Below are positions 35,415-43,945 of a stretch of 64,000 nucleotides of DNA, one piece after another; position 1 is the first letter of the stretch, and each line of letters starts with the position of its first letter. The position numbers and the translations under genes were made by a program. Under the pieces are notes generated by a model. The model saw only the letters and a list, made by a program, of their open reading frames with translations. It made no database searches and was not told the DNA's origin. This DNA is from Sulfuricurvum sp. (GTDB lineage Bacteria; Campylobacterota; Campylobacteria; Campylobacterales; Sulfurimonadaceae): the NCBI GenBank assembly GCA_030693335.1, contig JAUYAU010000004.1:62001-126000 (forward strand). The letters are read 5' to 3'.

Positions 35415-35780
35415 TTAAACTTTTAACAAGAGCTGCAAATACCCTTTCAGAGCATCGGGCTTAATAGGTTTGGTTTCGAAAAGATTGGCACCTACTTTAA
35501 ACGCTTCGAGTTTGTCCGTTGCTGCCATTTGTATTGTGATCATGATAACAGGAGTAAAGCGGCGCATTGGCTGCTGACGTAATTCACTCACAAATGAGTA
35601 ACCGTCCATAACCGGCATATTCACATCTACAAGATACAAATCCACATTATTGTCCAATGATTTTTCAAGTGCTTCCATCCCATTTTCTGCTTCAAGCACT
35701 TCTACACCTAAATCTTTTAGAATAGAGCCATGATAACTCCGCACTGTTTTTGAATCGTCCACTACCATTACTGTTGCCAT
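35415..35780 (-). CDS. CheY-type response regulator 1
   Basis: 121 residues, a lone receiver. D8, D9 and phosphoacceptor D52 (in YLVDVNMPVMDG) and the Lys in ETKPI are present. It lies next to cheA, between it and the CheZ-like gene. Confidence 0.92.
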   Translation of the reverse strand: MATVMVVDDSKTVRSYHGSILKDLGVEVLEAENGMEALEKSLDNNVDLYLVDVNMPVMDGYSFVSELRQQPMRRFTPVIMITIQMAATDKLEAFKVGANLFETKPIKPDALKGYLQLLLKV

Positions 35781-35789
35781 TTCATGCTC

Positions 35790-36182
35790 CTAAAAAAACT
35801 CTATTCCGTCATCATCGTCTTCACGATTCACTTTTCCGCTAAATGCACTGTGTTTCTGTTTTGCTTTCTCAAGCGCATTCGTCAATTTTCCGTGCATTTT
35901 TTCAATGCTTTGCGCTGCAATCGCATCATCCTCGCTAAAAGCATGCATAAAATACTGCATATGTTCCTGCGCACTCTCAATAGCTTCTATCGTCGCACTT
36001 AACTGTTGCGCAATGATGTCTTGATACTGCATCGCTTCGAGCGTTTCATCATCTACGCTTAAACCGTTTTTATCAAGGAAGCGGACAAATCGTAACTGTG
36101 CCTCTTGTGTTAGTCCAATGGTCTCGCGTTCCACGTTTTTAACATGTTCCAATAATCCATTAAGAGTATGTAAGAATTGCAT
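35790..36182 (-). CDS. CheZ-like CheY phosphatase (candidate)
   Basis: 130 helical residues. The segment MQYQDIIAQQL gives Q54-D55-x3-Q59, the same spacing as the CheZ catalytic D-x3-Q in FQDLTGQ. The C-terminus D-D-D-D-G-I-E-F-F resembles the acidic-aromatic CheY-binding tail of CheZ. It is smaller than E. coli CheZ (214 residues), like the remote CheZ proteins known in this phylum. Its position between two cheY genes fits. Function is inferred from motif and context. Confidence 0.65.
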   Translation of the reverse strand: MQFLHTLNGLLEHVKNVERETIGLTQEAQLRFVRFLDKNGLSVDDETLEAMQYQDIIAQQLSATIEAIESAQEHMQYFMHAFSEDDAIAAQSIEKMHGKLTNALEKAKQKHSAFSGKVNREDDDDGIEFF

Positions 36183-36192
36183 CTTGATTGAC

Positions 36193-36564
36193 TTATGCTA
36201 AGCGCAATACTCTAGAAATTGCCTGCTTAAGCTGTGCCGGGTTGAATGGTTTTACCACCCAGCCCGTCAATCCAAGAGCTTTTCCCTGTGCTTTGAGTTC
36301 ATCGCGTGTTTCAGTTGTAAGCATCAATACCGGAGTGCGAGCCGTACTTGGAACCTGACGAAGTCCCTGTAAAAACTCAAATCCGTTCATAACAGGCATA
36401 TTCATATCCGTAATAATCAAATCAGGAACCATCCCCCCTTTGATTTCATTGAGTGCATCAACCGCAGATAAATATTGCTTTACCTCAATAGGCATTGAAT
36501 CCGTAACCATCCGAGTGGATGCTAAAGCGGTCTCACTGTCGTCTACAAATATTACTAATGGCAT
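36193..36564 (-). CDS. CheY-type response regulator 2
   Basis: 123 residues, a lone receiver with D8, D9, D53 (LIITDMNMPVMNG), a Thr in MLTTET and the Lys in VVKPF. Paralogue of the 35415 gene. Having two CheYs in one cluster suggests one output and one phosphate sink. Confidence 0.92.
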   Translation of the reverse strand: MPLVIFVDDSETALASTRMVTDSMPIEVKQYLSAVDALNEIKGGMVPDLIITDMNMPVMNGFEFLQGLRQVPSTARTPVLMLTTETRDELKAQGKALGLTGWVVKPFNPAQLKQAISRVLRLA

Positions 36565-36583
36565 TTTCTTCTCCTAAATGTGA

Positions 36584-37414
36584 TTATTTTTGATAAATTA
36601 ATGTGGAATCAATTTTTTTGGCCTTAAACACCGAAGTGATACGGCTCATATATTCAGCATGACCCAATAAAACATAACCATTTGGGTTAAGCATATCGTA
36701 AAAGGTCATTGCAACTTCTTTTCGGCTGGCATCATCAAAATAGATCAGCATATTACGTGAAAAAATTACATCAAATTTTCCCAACTTTCGCATATCCCCT
36801 CTATCGAAGACATTGGATACTTTAAAATCAACTGTGCCGATAAGATCATCAATGAGATCATAACCCAACGTCCGTTTTTTAAAATACTTAGCCAATACCT
36901 TCGGAGGTATCGCATGGACTGAACGGTCAGAGTATTTGCCCAATTTGGCTTTTTCAATAACCGTACTGTCAATGTCAATACCTACAATTTCGATATCACG
37001 TTCTTCGACAATACGCGCTTCTTCGAGAATGTGCAATATCATCGAATAGGGTTCTTCCCCCGTAGAACTTGGTGCAGATAAAATCCGCAAAGCCTGCCCT
37101 TTTGGTTTTATTTCATGCAGTTCCGGCAAAATTCGCTCTACTAAAACCTCAAACTGCTCTTTCTCACGATAAAAATAGGTTTCATTAACCGTCATCCCAT
37201 TCATAAGTGCTTGAAACTCTGCGCCATCTTTATCATCAAAACGCAAGGTGTAAAAATATTTACGGAAGGAATCAGCTCCGATTGCTTTACAACGTGTTTC
37301 TATGTACTTGGAAAGTTTGTCAAAATGTTTGTCAAGTTCCAAGTATATTCCCGCTTTACGATAAATGTAATCGGTCATCTTGTAAAAATTTTCTTCTGAT
37401 AAAAGAGCTTCCAC
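36584..37414 (-). CDS. cheR: Chemoreceptor methyltransferase CheR
   Basis: 276 residues. N-terminal helical domain, then the SAM-binding domain with LSAPSSTGEEPYS (usual form S-A-A-C-S-T-G-E-E-P-Y-S), IVGIDIDSTVIEKA and FDVIFSRNMLIYFD. It methylates receptor glutamates for adaptation, using SAM. With CheB in the same run, an adaptation system is complete. Confidence 0.95.
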   Translation of the reverse strand: MEALLSEENFYKMTDYIYRKAGIYLELDKHFDKLSKYIETRCKAIGADSFRKYFYTLRFDDKDGAEFQALMNGMTVNETYFYREKEQFEVLVERILPELHEIKPKGQALRILSAPSSTGEEPYSMILHILEEARIVEERDIEIVGIDIDSTVIEKAKLGKYSDRSVHAIPPKVLAKYFKKRTLGYDLIDDLIGTVDFKVSNVFDRGDMRKLGKFDVIFSRNMLIYFDDASRKEVAMTFYDMLNPNGYVLLGHAEYMSRITSVFKAKKIDSTLIYQK

Positions 37415-37416
37415 AA

Positions 37417-38043
37417 TTACCCCCGAATACTGCGAATGGCATTATCGATTGCGAAATCGGCATACGTATCATTAAAACGGCTTTTGACTGTTTCGAGCAA
37501 GGGAATGTCCTCCATTTCACCAATCTCGGCCATATAGTCCACAGCCGTCATTGCCACATTGATGTCGCTTTCATTTTCTAGAAGCTCAATGAGCATATCA
37601 CGAGATTGGGCAAAATTAACATCACCCAAAACATTGATCGCAAAAATACGCAAATCACGATCATCTCCAATCAAAAATTTCACAATATAATATTTGATTG
37701 CATCGCCATAGCTTTGAAGCGTTGTGATCCCCAGATTGCGAATGTATGCATTACGTACTTTGAGCAGTCCCATAATCGATTCGATAGGAGCACGACTTCC
37801 CTCCATTTTAGAAAGAGTGGCGGCAATTTTACTTGCCATGTCTTTATGGACATACGGGCTATCTATCAAAAGTTTAACCAACTCTTCTCCGCCGCCATCG
37901 AACATTTCAATTTGCTCTATTGCATAGCCTTGCTCATCAAATTTTTCATCATTAGCATGATAATATTCTACCGCCTCTTCTAATCTTGAAAACTCTGGAA
38001 GCTCTTCAACAACCTGCTGTATGTGTTTTTTTACCAGTGCCAT
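37417..38043 (-). CDS. HEAT-repeat protein of the chemosensory cluster
   Basis: 208 residues, all-helical, with HEAT-like repeats (LLIDSPYVHKDMASKIAATL, LKVRNAYIRNLGITTLQ, LIGDDRDLRIFAINVLGDV, LENESDINVAMTAVDYMAEI). Such proteins act as scaffolds. It lies between cheR and cheB with very short spacers. The role in the array is unknown. Confidence 0.82.
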   Translation of the reverse strand: MALVKKHIQQVVEELPEFSRLEEAVEYYHANDEKFDEQGYAIEQIEMFDGGGEELVKLLIDSPYVHKDMASKIAATLSKMEGSRAPIESIMGLLKVRNAYIRNLGITTLQSYGDAIKYYIVKFLIGDDRDLRIFAINVLGDVNFAQSRDMLIELLENESDINVAMTAVDYMAEIGEMEDIPLLETVKSRFNDTYADFAIDNAIRSIRG

Positions 38044-38053
38044 GCCTATATCC

Positions 38054-39112
38054 TTAGCGTAGTGTTTGAAGCGCTCTTACAATCTTAGGGAACGGGAGCT
38101 GCTGGGATACTCCCCCTCGATCATAAGCTTCTTTTGGCATTCCATAAACCGTTGCCGTCTCTTCGCTCTCACCAATGGTGAATCCTCCTGCTTGCTTGAT
38201 CGCAACCATACCACTCGCACCGTCATCACCGATCCCTGTCAATAAAACCCCTACAATCTGATCACCTGAAAATACTTTGAGCGCACTCATAAACATTTCA
38301 TCAACGCTGGGCTGAAAAAAACGGTTTCCTTTCTTTTTCTCCTCACGGATAACCACTCTTCCGGTCACTTTTTTAGCAAAGTGCATGTGAACTCCGCCAC
38401 GTGCGAGATAAATATTACCGGGGTAAAGTTCCATATGATCTTTTGCTTCTATAACCGGCAAAGTACTGTTTTTGTCCAATCGAGTTGCGAATGCTGCGGT
38501 GAACTGCTCGGGCATGTGCTGAACAATACAAACGGCGTAACCAAACGATGAGGGCAATGCCGTACAAATCTGTTCAATAAGCCCAGGTCCGCCTGTTGAT
38601 GCGCCAATCAATAATATTTTGGTTACATCTGCAGTTGATTTATTTTCCAAACGTGTCGCTTCCCGAACACTTTGCGGACGTTCACGTACAACACTGCGCC
38701 GTGTCATTGTTTTCAAACGTCGCGGCGGAATACGACTGAGAGACTTAACTTTTTGGACGATATCTTCTGAGTTTTCACTGCGCCCTACATTCATCGTTCC
38801 GGGTTTTGAAATATAGTCAACAGCACCTGCATCAAGTGCTTCCATTGTAATTTGAGCACTTTCAGTCGTCAAAGAACTGATCATCAAAATCGGGGTTGGG
38901 CGTACTTCCATGATCTTACGAACAGCGGTAAGACCATCCATAATCGGCATATTAATATCCATTGTAATAACATCGTATTGACTGGCAAGCGCTTTTTCAA
39001 CCGCTTCGGCACCATTACGTGCCGTGTCAATCTCAAATCCAAGCTCGGCTATAATCTCTGTTATTTGTTTTCTAACCAATGCCGAATCATCTGCTATAAG
39101 GATTCTTTTCAT
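38054..39112 (-). CDS. cheB: Chemotaxis protein CheB (REC-methylesterase)
   Basis: 352 residues. A receiver (ILIADDSAL, ITMDINMPIMDG) is followed by the CheB esterase with the Ser in GASTGGP, His in QHMPEQF and Asp in TGIGDDGASGM. It demethylates or deamidates receptors when phosphorylated. It overlaps the triple-CheW gene by 4 bases. Confidence 0.96.
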   Translation of the reverse strand: MKRILIADDSALVRKQITEIIAELGFEIDTARNGAEAVEKALASQYDVITMDINMPIMDGLTAVRKIMEVRPTPILMISSLTTESAQITMEALDAGAVDYISKPGTMNVGRSENSEDIVQKVKSLSRIPPRRLKTMTRRSVVRERPQSVREATRLENKSTADVTKILLIGASTGGPGLIEQICTALPSSFGYAVCIVQHMPEQFTAAFATRLDKNSTLPVIEAKDHMELYPGNIYLARGGVHMHFAKKVTGRVVIREEKKKGNRFFQPSVDEMFMSALKVFSGDQIVGVLLTGIGDDGASGMVAIKQAGGFTIGESEETATVYGMPKEAYDRGGVSQQLPFPKIVRALQTLR

Positions 39113-40485
39113 GCAGCGCCTTCCAATACTTGTGAAATATTACGGTTAAACAGCAACACCAGCCGTTTTCCTTCATCTAAATGAATAACATTCGAAAAAA
39201 GCCCATCACCGCTCTCTTCCTCTCTCATCTGTGCCGGATCAATCGACAGAACATCGCTTACCGTATTTACAAAAAATCCAATTCGTCCTTTTGGGGCATG
39301 ACAAATAATAATTTTCTGATCTCCATGTGTAGGAATTTTTATCCCCAAGCGTTTATGCAAAGAGCCGATGGTCACAATCTGCCCTCGTATGTTGATGATT
39401 CCGTCTACCATTTCAGCAGCATTTGCCACCGGAGTGACAGGAGTCATATCAATAATCTCTGCAACCTCTTCGATACTAAAGGCATACTCTTCATTTCCGA
39501 GTTTAAAAATCACTACTTCCACCATCTCAACTGCATTCTCGCTCACCGCTGCAACGTCATTGGAAACAACAATATCATTGTTTCGCTCCAACAAAGATTC
39601 AATAGCGCTGTTTGAGACAAGAGAGATAAGCTTATCTCCATTATGTATTACACCGGCAATGCGTTTATCATCATTGCTTGTCCCCAGTGAATCCAAATCG
39701 GCTTTTGAGAACTCATGAATGTCCACAATTTCATCAATCATCAATCCCAATGTTTTATTGTGCATCTGAACGATCATGATGCGATTCTTTTCTCCTGGCT
39801 TGGGTTGAAATCCGTAAAAACGGCGTAAATCAGCAATAACCACAAGTTCTTCGCGTAAAGACATCATGCCGATAATTTCATCATTTGAACCCGCCATGGC
39901 GGTAATAGTGACATCTGCATTCAGAATCTCTCTCAAGTCATCAATAGGGAGTGCATATTCTTCTGCTCCCATTTTAAAAACGAGATAACGGCTTTTATCT
40001 TCCACTTTTATGGATGATTCTGTGTCATAGCGGCTTTTCTCTGACACCACTTGAGCTGCTACCTTCACGGATCGAATCGCTGCGATAACGTACTCCAGAC
40101 TGACAACCTGAATCAGCATATCTTCATAATGAACAATGGCGATAATCGCCTCATCCACAACATCCAGATACTCAATTTTTTGTTGATCGATCGTCAAAGA
40201 AACCGTTACTTGATCCACAAGCAATGCCAATGTGTTCATCTCATTATTCAATGTGATAACCCGATTTTTCTGATCCAAGGCGCTGCAAGGCGTAAGACCC
40301 AATAAAAGGTTAAAATCCAATAAGGTAACAATCCCTCCGCCAACGGCACATAAGCCGCGGACTTCATAAGGGCTCAATGCCAAGCTCGTAATATCCGGGA
40401 CACGAAGAATTTGACCAATCAACGCAGTGGAAATACCAAATGAAACCTCATTATGGCGAATAATCAAAATCTCTTCGATAAGCAT
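39109..40485 (-). CDS. Triple CheW-domain coupling protein
   Basis: About 458 residues made of three CheW domains: about 1-140, 165-305 and 325-458, each with a Y/F-A-L/F-x-I strand and a G-x-I/M-x-x-R-x-x-x-V block. ATG 40485 is chosen: GGGG lies eight bases upstream, just past the receptor stop; the longer frame extends into the receptor gene. Such polyvalent CheW proteins can cross-link receptor or CheA assemblies. It follows the receptor gene directly. Confidence 0.88.
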   Translation of the reverse strand: MLIEEILIIRHNEVSFGISTALIGQILRVPDITSLALSPYEVRGLCAVGGGIVTLLDFNLLLGLTPCSALDQKNRVITLNNEMNTLALLVDQVTVSLTIDQQKIEYLDVVDEAIIAIVHYEDMLIQVVSLEYVIAAIRSVKVAAQVVSEKSRYDTESSIKVEDKSRYLVFKMGAEEYALPIDDLREILNADVTITAMAGSNDEIIGMMSLREELVVIADLRRFYGFQPKPGEKNRIMIVQMHNKTLGLMIDEIVDIHEFSKADLDSLGTSNDDKRIAGVIHNGDKLISLVSNSAIESLLERNNDIVVSNDVAAVSENAVEMVEVVIFKLGNEEYAFSIEEVAEIIDMTPVTPVANAAEMVDGIINIRGQIVTIGSLHKRLGIKIPTHGDQKIIICHAPKGRIGFFVNTVSDVLSIDPAQMREEESGDGLFSNVIHLDEGKRLVLLFNRNISQVLEGAA

Positions 40486-40489
40486 GGAA

Positions 40490-42373
40490 TTACCCCTGTT
40501 GAAGTTCATCCGCCATGACAGCGAGTTCTTCAACGCCTTCGCCAATATGGCTTACCGTTTCAATAATCAGTTCACTGGCTTTACGAGATTCCTGTGCATT
40601 GCGCGCTGAAAGTTCAACTGCTTTTTGAATCTCACTAATACCGATAAGTCCTTGATTAAGACCCTCAATGTTTTGATCATTGATTGTTTTAAGACCCGTA
40701 AAGCGATCAAGTAAATCAATCAGCATGGTAGTGATTTTATCGATTTCGTGAATCAATGTTCCAATTTGCTCTTTTTCACCCTCTTGATTGATCAACAGCT
40801 TAAGCCAATCCGTACGAACAGTATCAATTTCTGCATTCATGGATTCGATCGTATCATTGATCTTCTCGGTATTGGATTCGGAATCTTTGGCCAAATTACG
40901 GATATCCGCACTAACAACCGCAAATCCTTTACCAAAATCACCTGCACGCGCCGCTTCGATCGAACCGCTGATTGCCAACATATTAAGCTGGATAATGCTG
41001 TTAGAGATACTGCCAACCGTTTTATCAACGTTACGTGTCTCTTTAACGATCACATCAAGCTCGCTGCTTGCGCTGCTGCCCTCTGCTATTGAATTGACAA
41101 AATCTTGACTGATTCCATTCATTTGACCTTTCACATCCGCAAATGATGTTTTCAGCAAGTCAAAGTTACGACGTGCAATTTCGATAAGTTTGCTGATGTC
41201 TTTGGATGCAGCAAGACCGCTCTCAAACAGTTCTTTATTTAAAATAGCACTTTGGTTTGTTGCTTGAGAAGAGGCTTCGATTTGATTTAATCCGCTTGTT
41301 ACTTCTTTGAGAGAATTTTGGATGTCGTCCATCGATGAACTGATAGCATCTGCAGATGCCGCTATCTCTTCGGCCGATTTCATCGTATCCGTTGAAAATT
41401 TAAGCTCTTCGGAAAGATTATTGAGTTCTTTAATATCCTCTTCGGTTTGAACCAGTGAGTTGCTTTGCATTTCGATACTGTTGAGGGTTTTTTCAACGGA
41501 TTTTGCAATCTCACTGGATGCATCTGCGATTTCTTTTGACCCGTCATTGATCTGCACAACAGAATGACCGAGGCTTTGAGTATAGCTGCTCATATTACGG
41601 GCCGCTTCTACCGAGTAAACCGCGATCTTGGTAAGTTCCTCCATTTTAAAACTCAGAGAGGAACCGCGTCCGCCGGTTTGCTCAATAATACCTGTTGTAC
41701 TGGTAATACTTTTGATGATATTATCGATACTTTCTTGGATTTTATTGACCAAATTCGAAATAAAATCGGCATTCTTTTCAGATTCACCCGCAAGCGCACG
41801 TGTTTCATCCGCTACAACTGCAAACCCTTTTCCATGCTCTTTTGCACGGCTGGCTTCGATAGCGGCATTAAGCGCCAAAAGGTTCGTTTGATCCGCAATT
41901 TTTGCGATAAATCCAACCGCCTCTCCGATATTCTCAGAAGAAATTTTTAGCTCTTCCGATTTAGTAGATGATGTTTTAGCAACATTCACCGCCTGCGACA
42001 TACGCGCAACCGAGGTGTTGATCGTGCCAACTGCTCCCATGATGTTATCACCCGTTACAAGTGTTGAGGAGATAACCGTATCAATACTGGTCGTCATACG
42101 CCCGATATTGGAGTTGATAGCCCGTACATTTTTAAGCGCCTGCTCACTTGCCCCGCTGTTTTCCTCTGCCGCTGTCGCGATTTGTTCCATCGAGCTCTTG
42201 AGTTGCTCAATCGCACTTACGCTCTCTTGCGCGTTACCCAAAATAGTCGTAGCTACTCCGGCGATACTTTCTGATATTTGTTGCTGTTTTGCCAAAGTAC
42301 GCTGACGTCTCTTGTCTGGGCTAACGCTTCCTACTGCTGCGGGTGCATGCTCTGTTCGTCTTACTAGTGCCAT
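40490..42373 (-). CDS. Soluble double-tip chemoreceptor (DosM-like MCP)
   Basis: 627 residues with no transmembrane helix and no sensor domain. It has two chemoreceptor signalling tips: residues about 160-200 ([19 protein letters not shown]...[11 protein letters not shown]) and about 455-495 ([28 protein letters not shown]), joined by coiled coil. The N-terminal 30 residues are basic (R5, R6, K21-R23, R25, K29). Vibrio cholerae DosM, with two signalling domains, stabilises cytoplasmic arrays; this protein has the same design. Adaptation sites are likely, given CheR/CheB. The input probably comes from the PAS protein encoded just upstream. Confidence 0.9.
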   Translation of the reverse strand: MALVRRTEHAPAAVGSVSPDKRRQRTLAKQQQISESIAGVATTILGNAQESVSAIEQLKSSMEQIATAAEENSGASEQALKNVRAINSNIGRMTTSIDTVISSTLVTGDNIMGAVGTINTSVARMSQAVNVAKTSSTKSEELKISSENIGEAVGFIAKIADQTNLLALNAAIEASRAKEHGKGFAVVADETRALAGESEKNADFISNLVNKIQESIDNIIKSITSTTGIIEQTGGRGSSLSFKMEELTKIAVYSVEAARNMSSYTQSLGHSVVQINDGSKEIADASSEIAKSVEKTLNSIEMQSNSLVQTEEDIKELNNLSEELKFSTDTMKSAEEIAASADAISSSMDDIQNSLKEVTSGLNQIEASSQATNQSAILNKELFESGLAASKDISKLIEIARRNFDLLKTSFADVKGQMNGISQDFVNSIAEGSSASSELDVIVKETRNVDKTVGSISNSIIQLNMLAISGSIEAARAGDFGKGFAVVSADIRNLAKDSESNTEKINDTIESMNAEIDTVRTDWLKLLINQEGEKEQIGTLIHEIDKITTMLIDLLDRFTGLKTINDQNIEGLNQGLIGISEIQKAVELSARNAQESRKASELIIETVSHIGEGVEELAVMADELQQG

Positions 42374-42382
42374 TGTTTCTCC

Positions 42383-42811
42383 TTAATCCAGTGTCGCGTA
42401 GAGCGCTTCTGCTTTTTTGATATCTTCACGTGATGGTTTAATACGGATAGAAACATACTTCACATTTCCATTTTTATCGGTTGAACGCAAAACGGTTGCG
42501 TATACCCAGTAATGTCCCCCGCCTTTACGTGCGTTTTTAACGTATCCGGTCCAAAAACCTTTTGCCTGAACATCGTCCCATAGTGAACGAAACGCCGCAC
42601 GCGGCATGTCAGGATGGCGAACGCAGTTATGCGGCTGGCCAAGGAGATCTTCCCCTTTCCATCCCGCAACTTTTGCGAAGGAATCGCTCACATAGGTAAT
42701 AATCCCTTTTTCGTCCGTTTCGGACAATAAATATAAGTCATCATAGAGCATTTCACCATCATCTAAAAACGTAAGCCCTTCTGTATTGGGTGTGTCATCC
42801 GTTCTTGCCAT
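42383..42811 (-). CDS. Aer-type PAS protein, soluble
   Basis: 142 residues, one PAS domain with the Aer/CetB-like motif GQPHNCVRHPDMP and later GHYWVYATVLR, the type that binds FAD and reports redox or energy state. No membrane helix. ATG 42811 is used (GGGG six bases upstream); TTG 42826 is in frame but lacks an RBS. It is the first gene of the run, 9 bases before the double-tip receptor, so it is probably its sensory partner, comparable to CetB with CetA in Campylobacter. Confidence 0.85.
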   Translation of the reverse strand: MARTDDTPNTEGLTFLDDGEMLYDDLYLLSETDEKGIITYVSDSFAKVAGWKGEDLLGQPHNCVRHPDMPRAAFRSLWDDVQAKGFWTGYVKNARKGGGHYWVYATVLRSTDKNGNVKYVSIRIKPSREDIKKAEALYATLD

Positions 42812-42983
42812 TGTTAACCCCTTCAATTAAAAACCTTAATAAAAGGTAGCATAGCGGTATCTATCTGAAGAAAAACTTATTATCGATAAAAAAGAATTCT
42901 TTATGTTAAAAGAGATTTAATAGTGCCCTAAAATAACAATGCATATTCATCATAGATAGGCAATTATTTTAATCTAAAAATAT

Positions 42984-42989
42984 TATAAT
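42984..42989 (+). promoter_or_regulatory. -10 box for the M23 peptidase gene
   Basis: TATAAT located 24 bases before the ATG in the spacer (42812-43012) between the signalling run and the peptidase. The rest of the spacer must also hold the minus-strand promoter of the chemosensory run; TATGCT in the minus sense near 42851 is a weak candidate. Confidence 0.45.
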
Positions 42990-43012
42990 GCAGACAAAAA
43001 GAAGCTTTTATC

Positions 43013-43846
43013 ATGAAAATTTTTATCCTTATATTGTTCTCTTTCGTTTCTGCCTTTTCTTTTGACGTAGGAAACGGCAAAAGTGTAATCATCCCGCTCG
43101 ATAGCCCGCAGGGAATTTTACAACTTCCCGATCGTAACATTACCGTTTTACCGCATCCTATTTATCCTAACGAAGGGTTTGCAATTATTCCGATTGATTA
43201 CTACAAACAACCGCAAATCATAGAGGCACAATGGCTTAAGGAAAATGAGCGCAGGAGTGTAGAAATCAATATCATTAACAGTTTATACCCCACCGAAGTT
43301 CTGAGTGTCGATAGTTCAAAAGTGTCCCCTCCGCCCGAAGCACTCCAACGCATCGCCCAGGAAAAAGCTGAAGCCGAAGAAATATACAAACACATCACAG
43401 CTGAACGTTATTGGAACAAACCTTTTATTCGCCCTATCGATTCGATTACAACAAGCCAATATGGCAGTGCACGTACGTATAACGGTGTTTTAAAGAGTTA
43501 TCATGGGGGCGTTGATTTTCGAGCCAAAACTCCGCTTCCCATCTTGGCGACCAACGATGGGGTTGTCGTATTAGTAAAAGATCGTTATTACGCAGGAGGG
43601 ACGGTCATCATTGATCACGGTGAAGGGGTTTACAGCTGTTATTTTCACCTGAGCCAATTTGATGTCAAAGTAGGTGATCCCGTTATTCAAGGACAAGAGA
43701 TAGGCTTAAGTGGAGCAACGGGTAGAATTACCGGCCCCCATTTGCATTTTGGATTCATGGTACAGGGGATTCAAACCGATCCAATTGAATTTATGGCACA
43801 AATAAACACACTTTTTACGCAATCAACTAGAATTGTTCAGAAATAG
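43013..43846 (+). CDS. M23-family peptidoglycan endopeptidase
   Basis: 277 residues: signal peptide (about 1-16), an N-terminal domain, then the M23 (LytM) domain (about 150-270) with the zinc ligands in YHGGVDF (H-x3-D) and PHLHFGF (H-x-H), plus a central His in YFHLSQ. It cleaves peptide bridges in murein in the periplasm; related enzymes in this phylum affect cell shape. Monocistronic with its own promoter. Confidence 0.9.
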   Translation: MKIFILILFSFVSAFSFDVGNGKSVIIPLDSPQGILQLPDRNITVLPHPIYPNEGFAIIPIDYYKQPQIIEAQWLKENERRSVEINIINSLYPTEVLSVDSSKVSPPPEALQRIAQEKAEAEEIYKHITAERYWNKPFIRPIDSITTSQYGSARTYNGVLKSYHGGVDFRAKTPLPILATNDGVVVLVKDRYYAGGTVIIDHGEGVYSCYFHLSQFDVKVGDPVIQGQEIGLSGATGRITGPHLHFGFMVQGIQTDPIEFMAQINTLFTQSTRIVQK

Positions 43847-43882
43847 AATAAAAACAGCAAAATCAATATTACATAAAATTCT

Positions 43883-43914
43883 TATAATCTTTTGATATAC
43901 TGTTTTTTAGTATA
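43883..43914 (+). promoter_or_regulatory. -10 box and palindrome before the diguanylate cyclase gene
   Basis: TATAAT (43883-43888) is followed by a 6-bp inverted repeat TATACT/AGTATA (43896-43914) just downstream, possibly an operator at the transcription start. Confidence 0.35.
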
Positions 43915-43945
43915 AGTTTTAATCAAATCATAGTAGGTCTCTATC

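Noticed and set aside
40486-40545. 20-residue extension of the triple CheW gene
   Set aside because: It overlaps the receptor 3' end in another frame; the RBS is next to ATG 40485.
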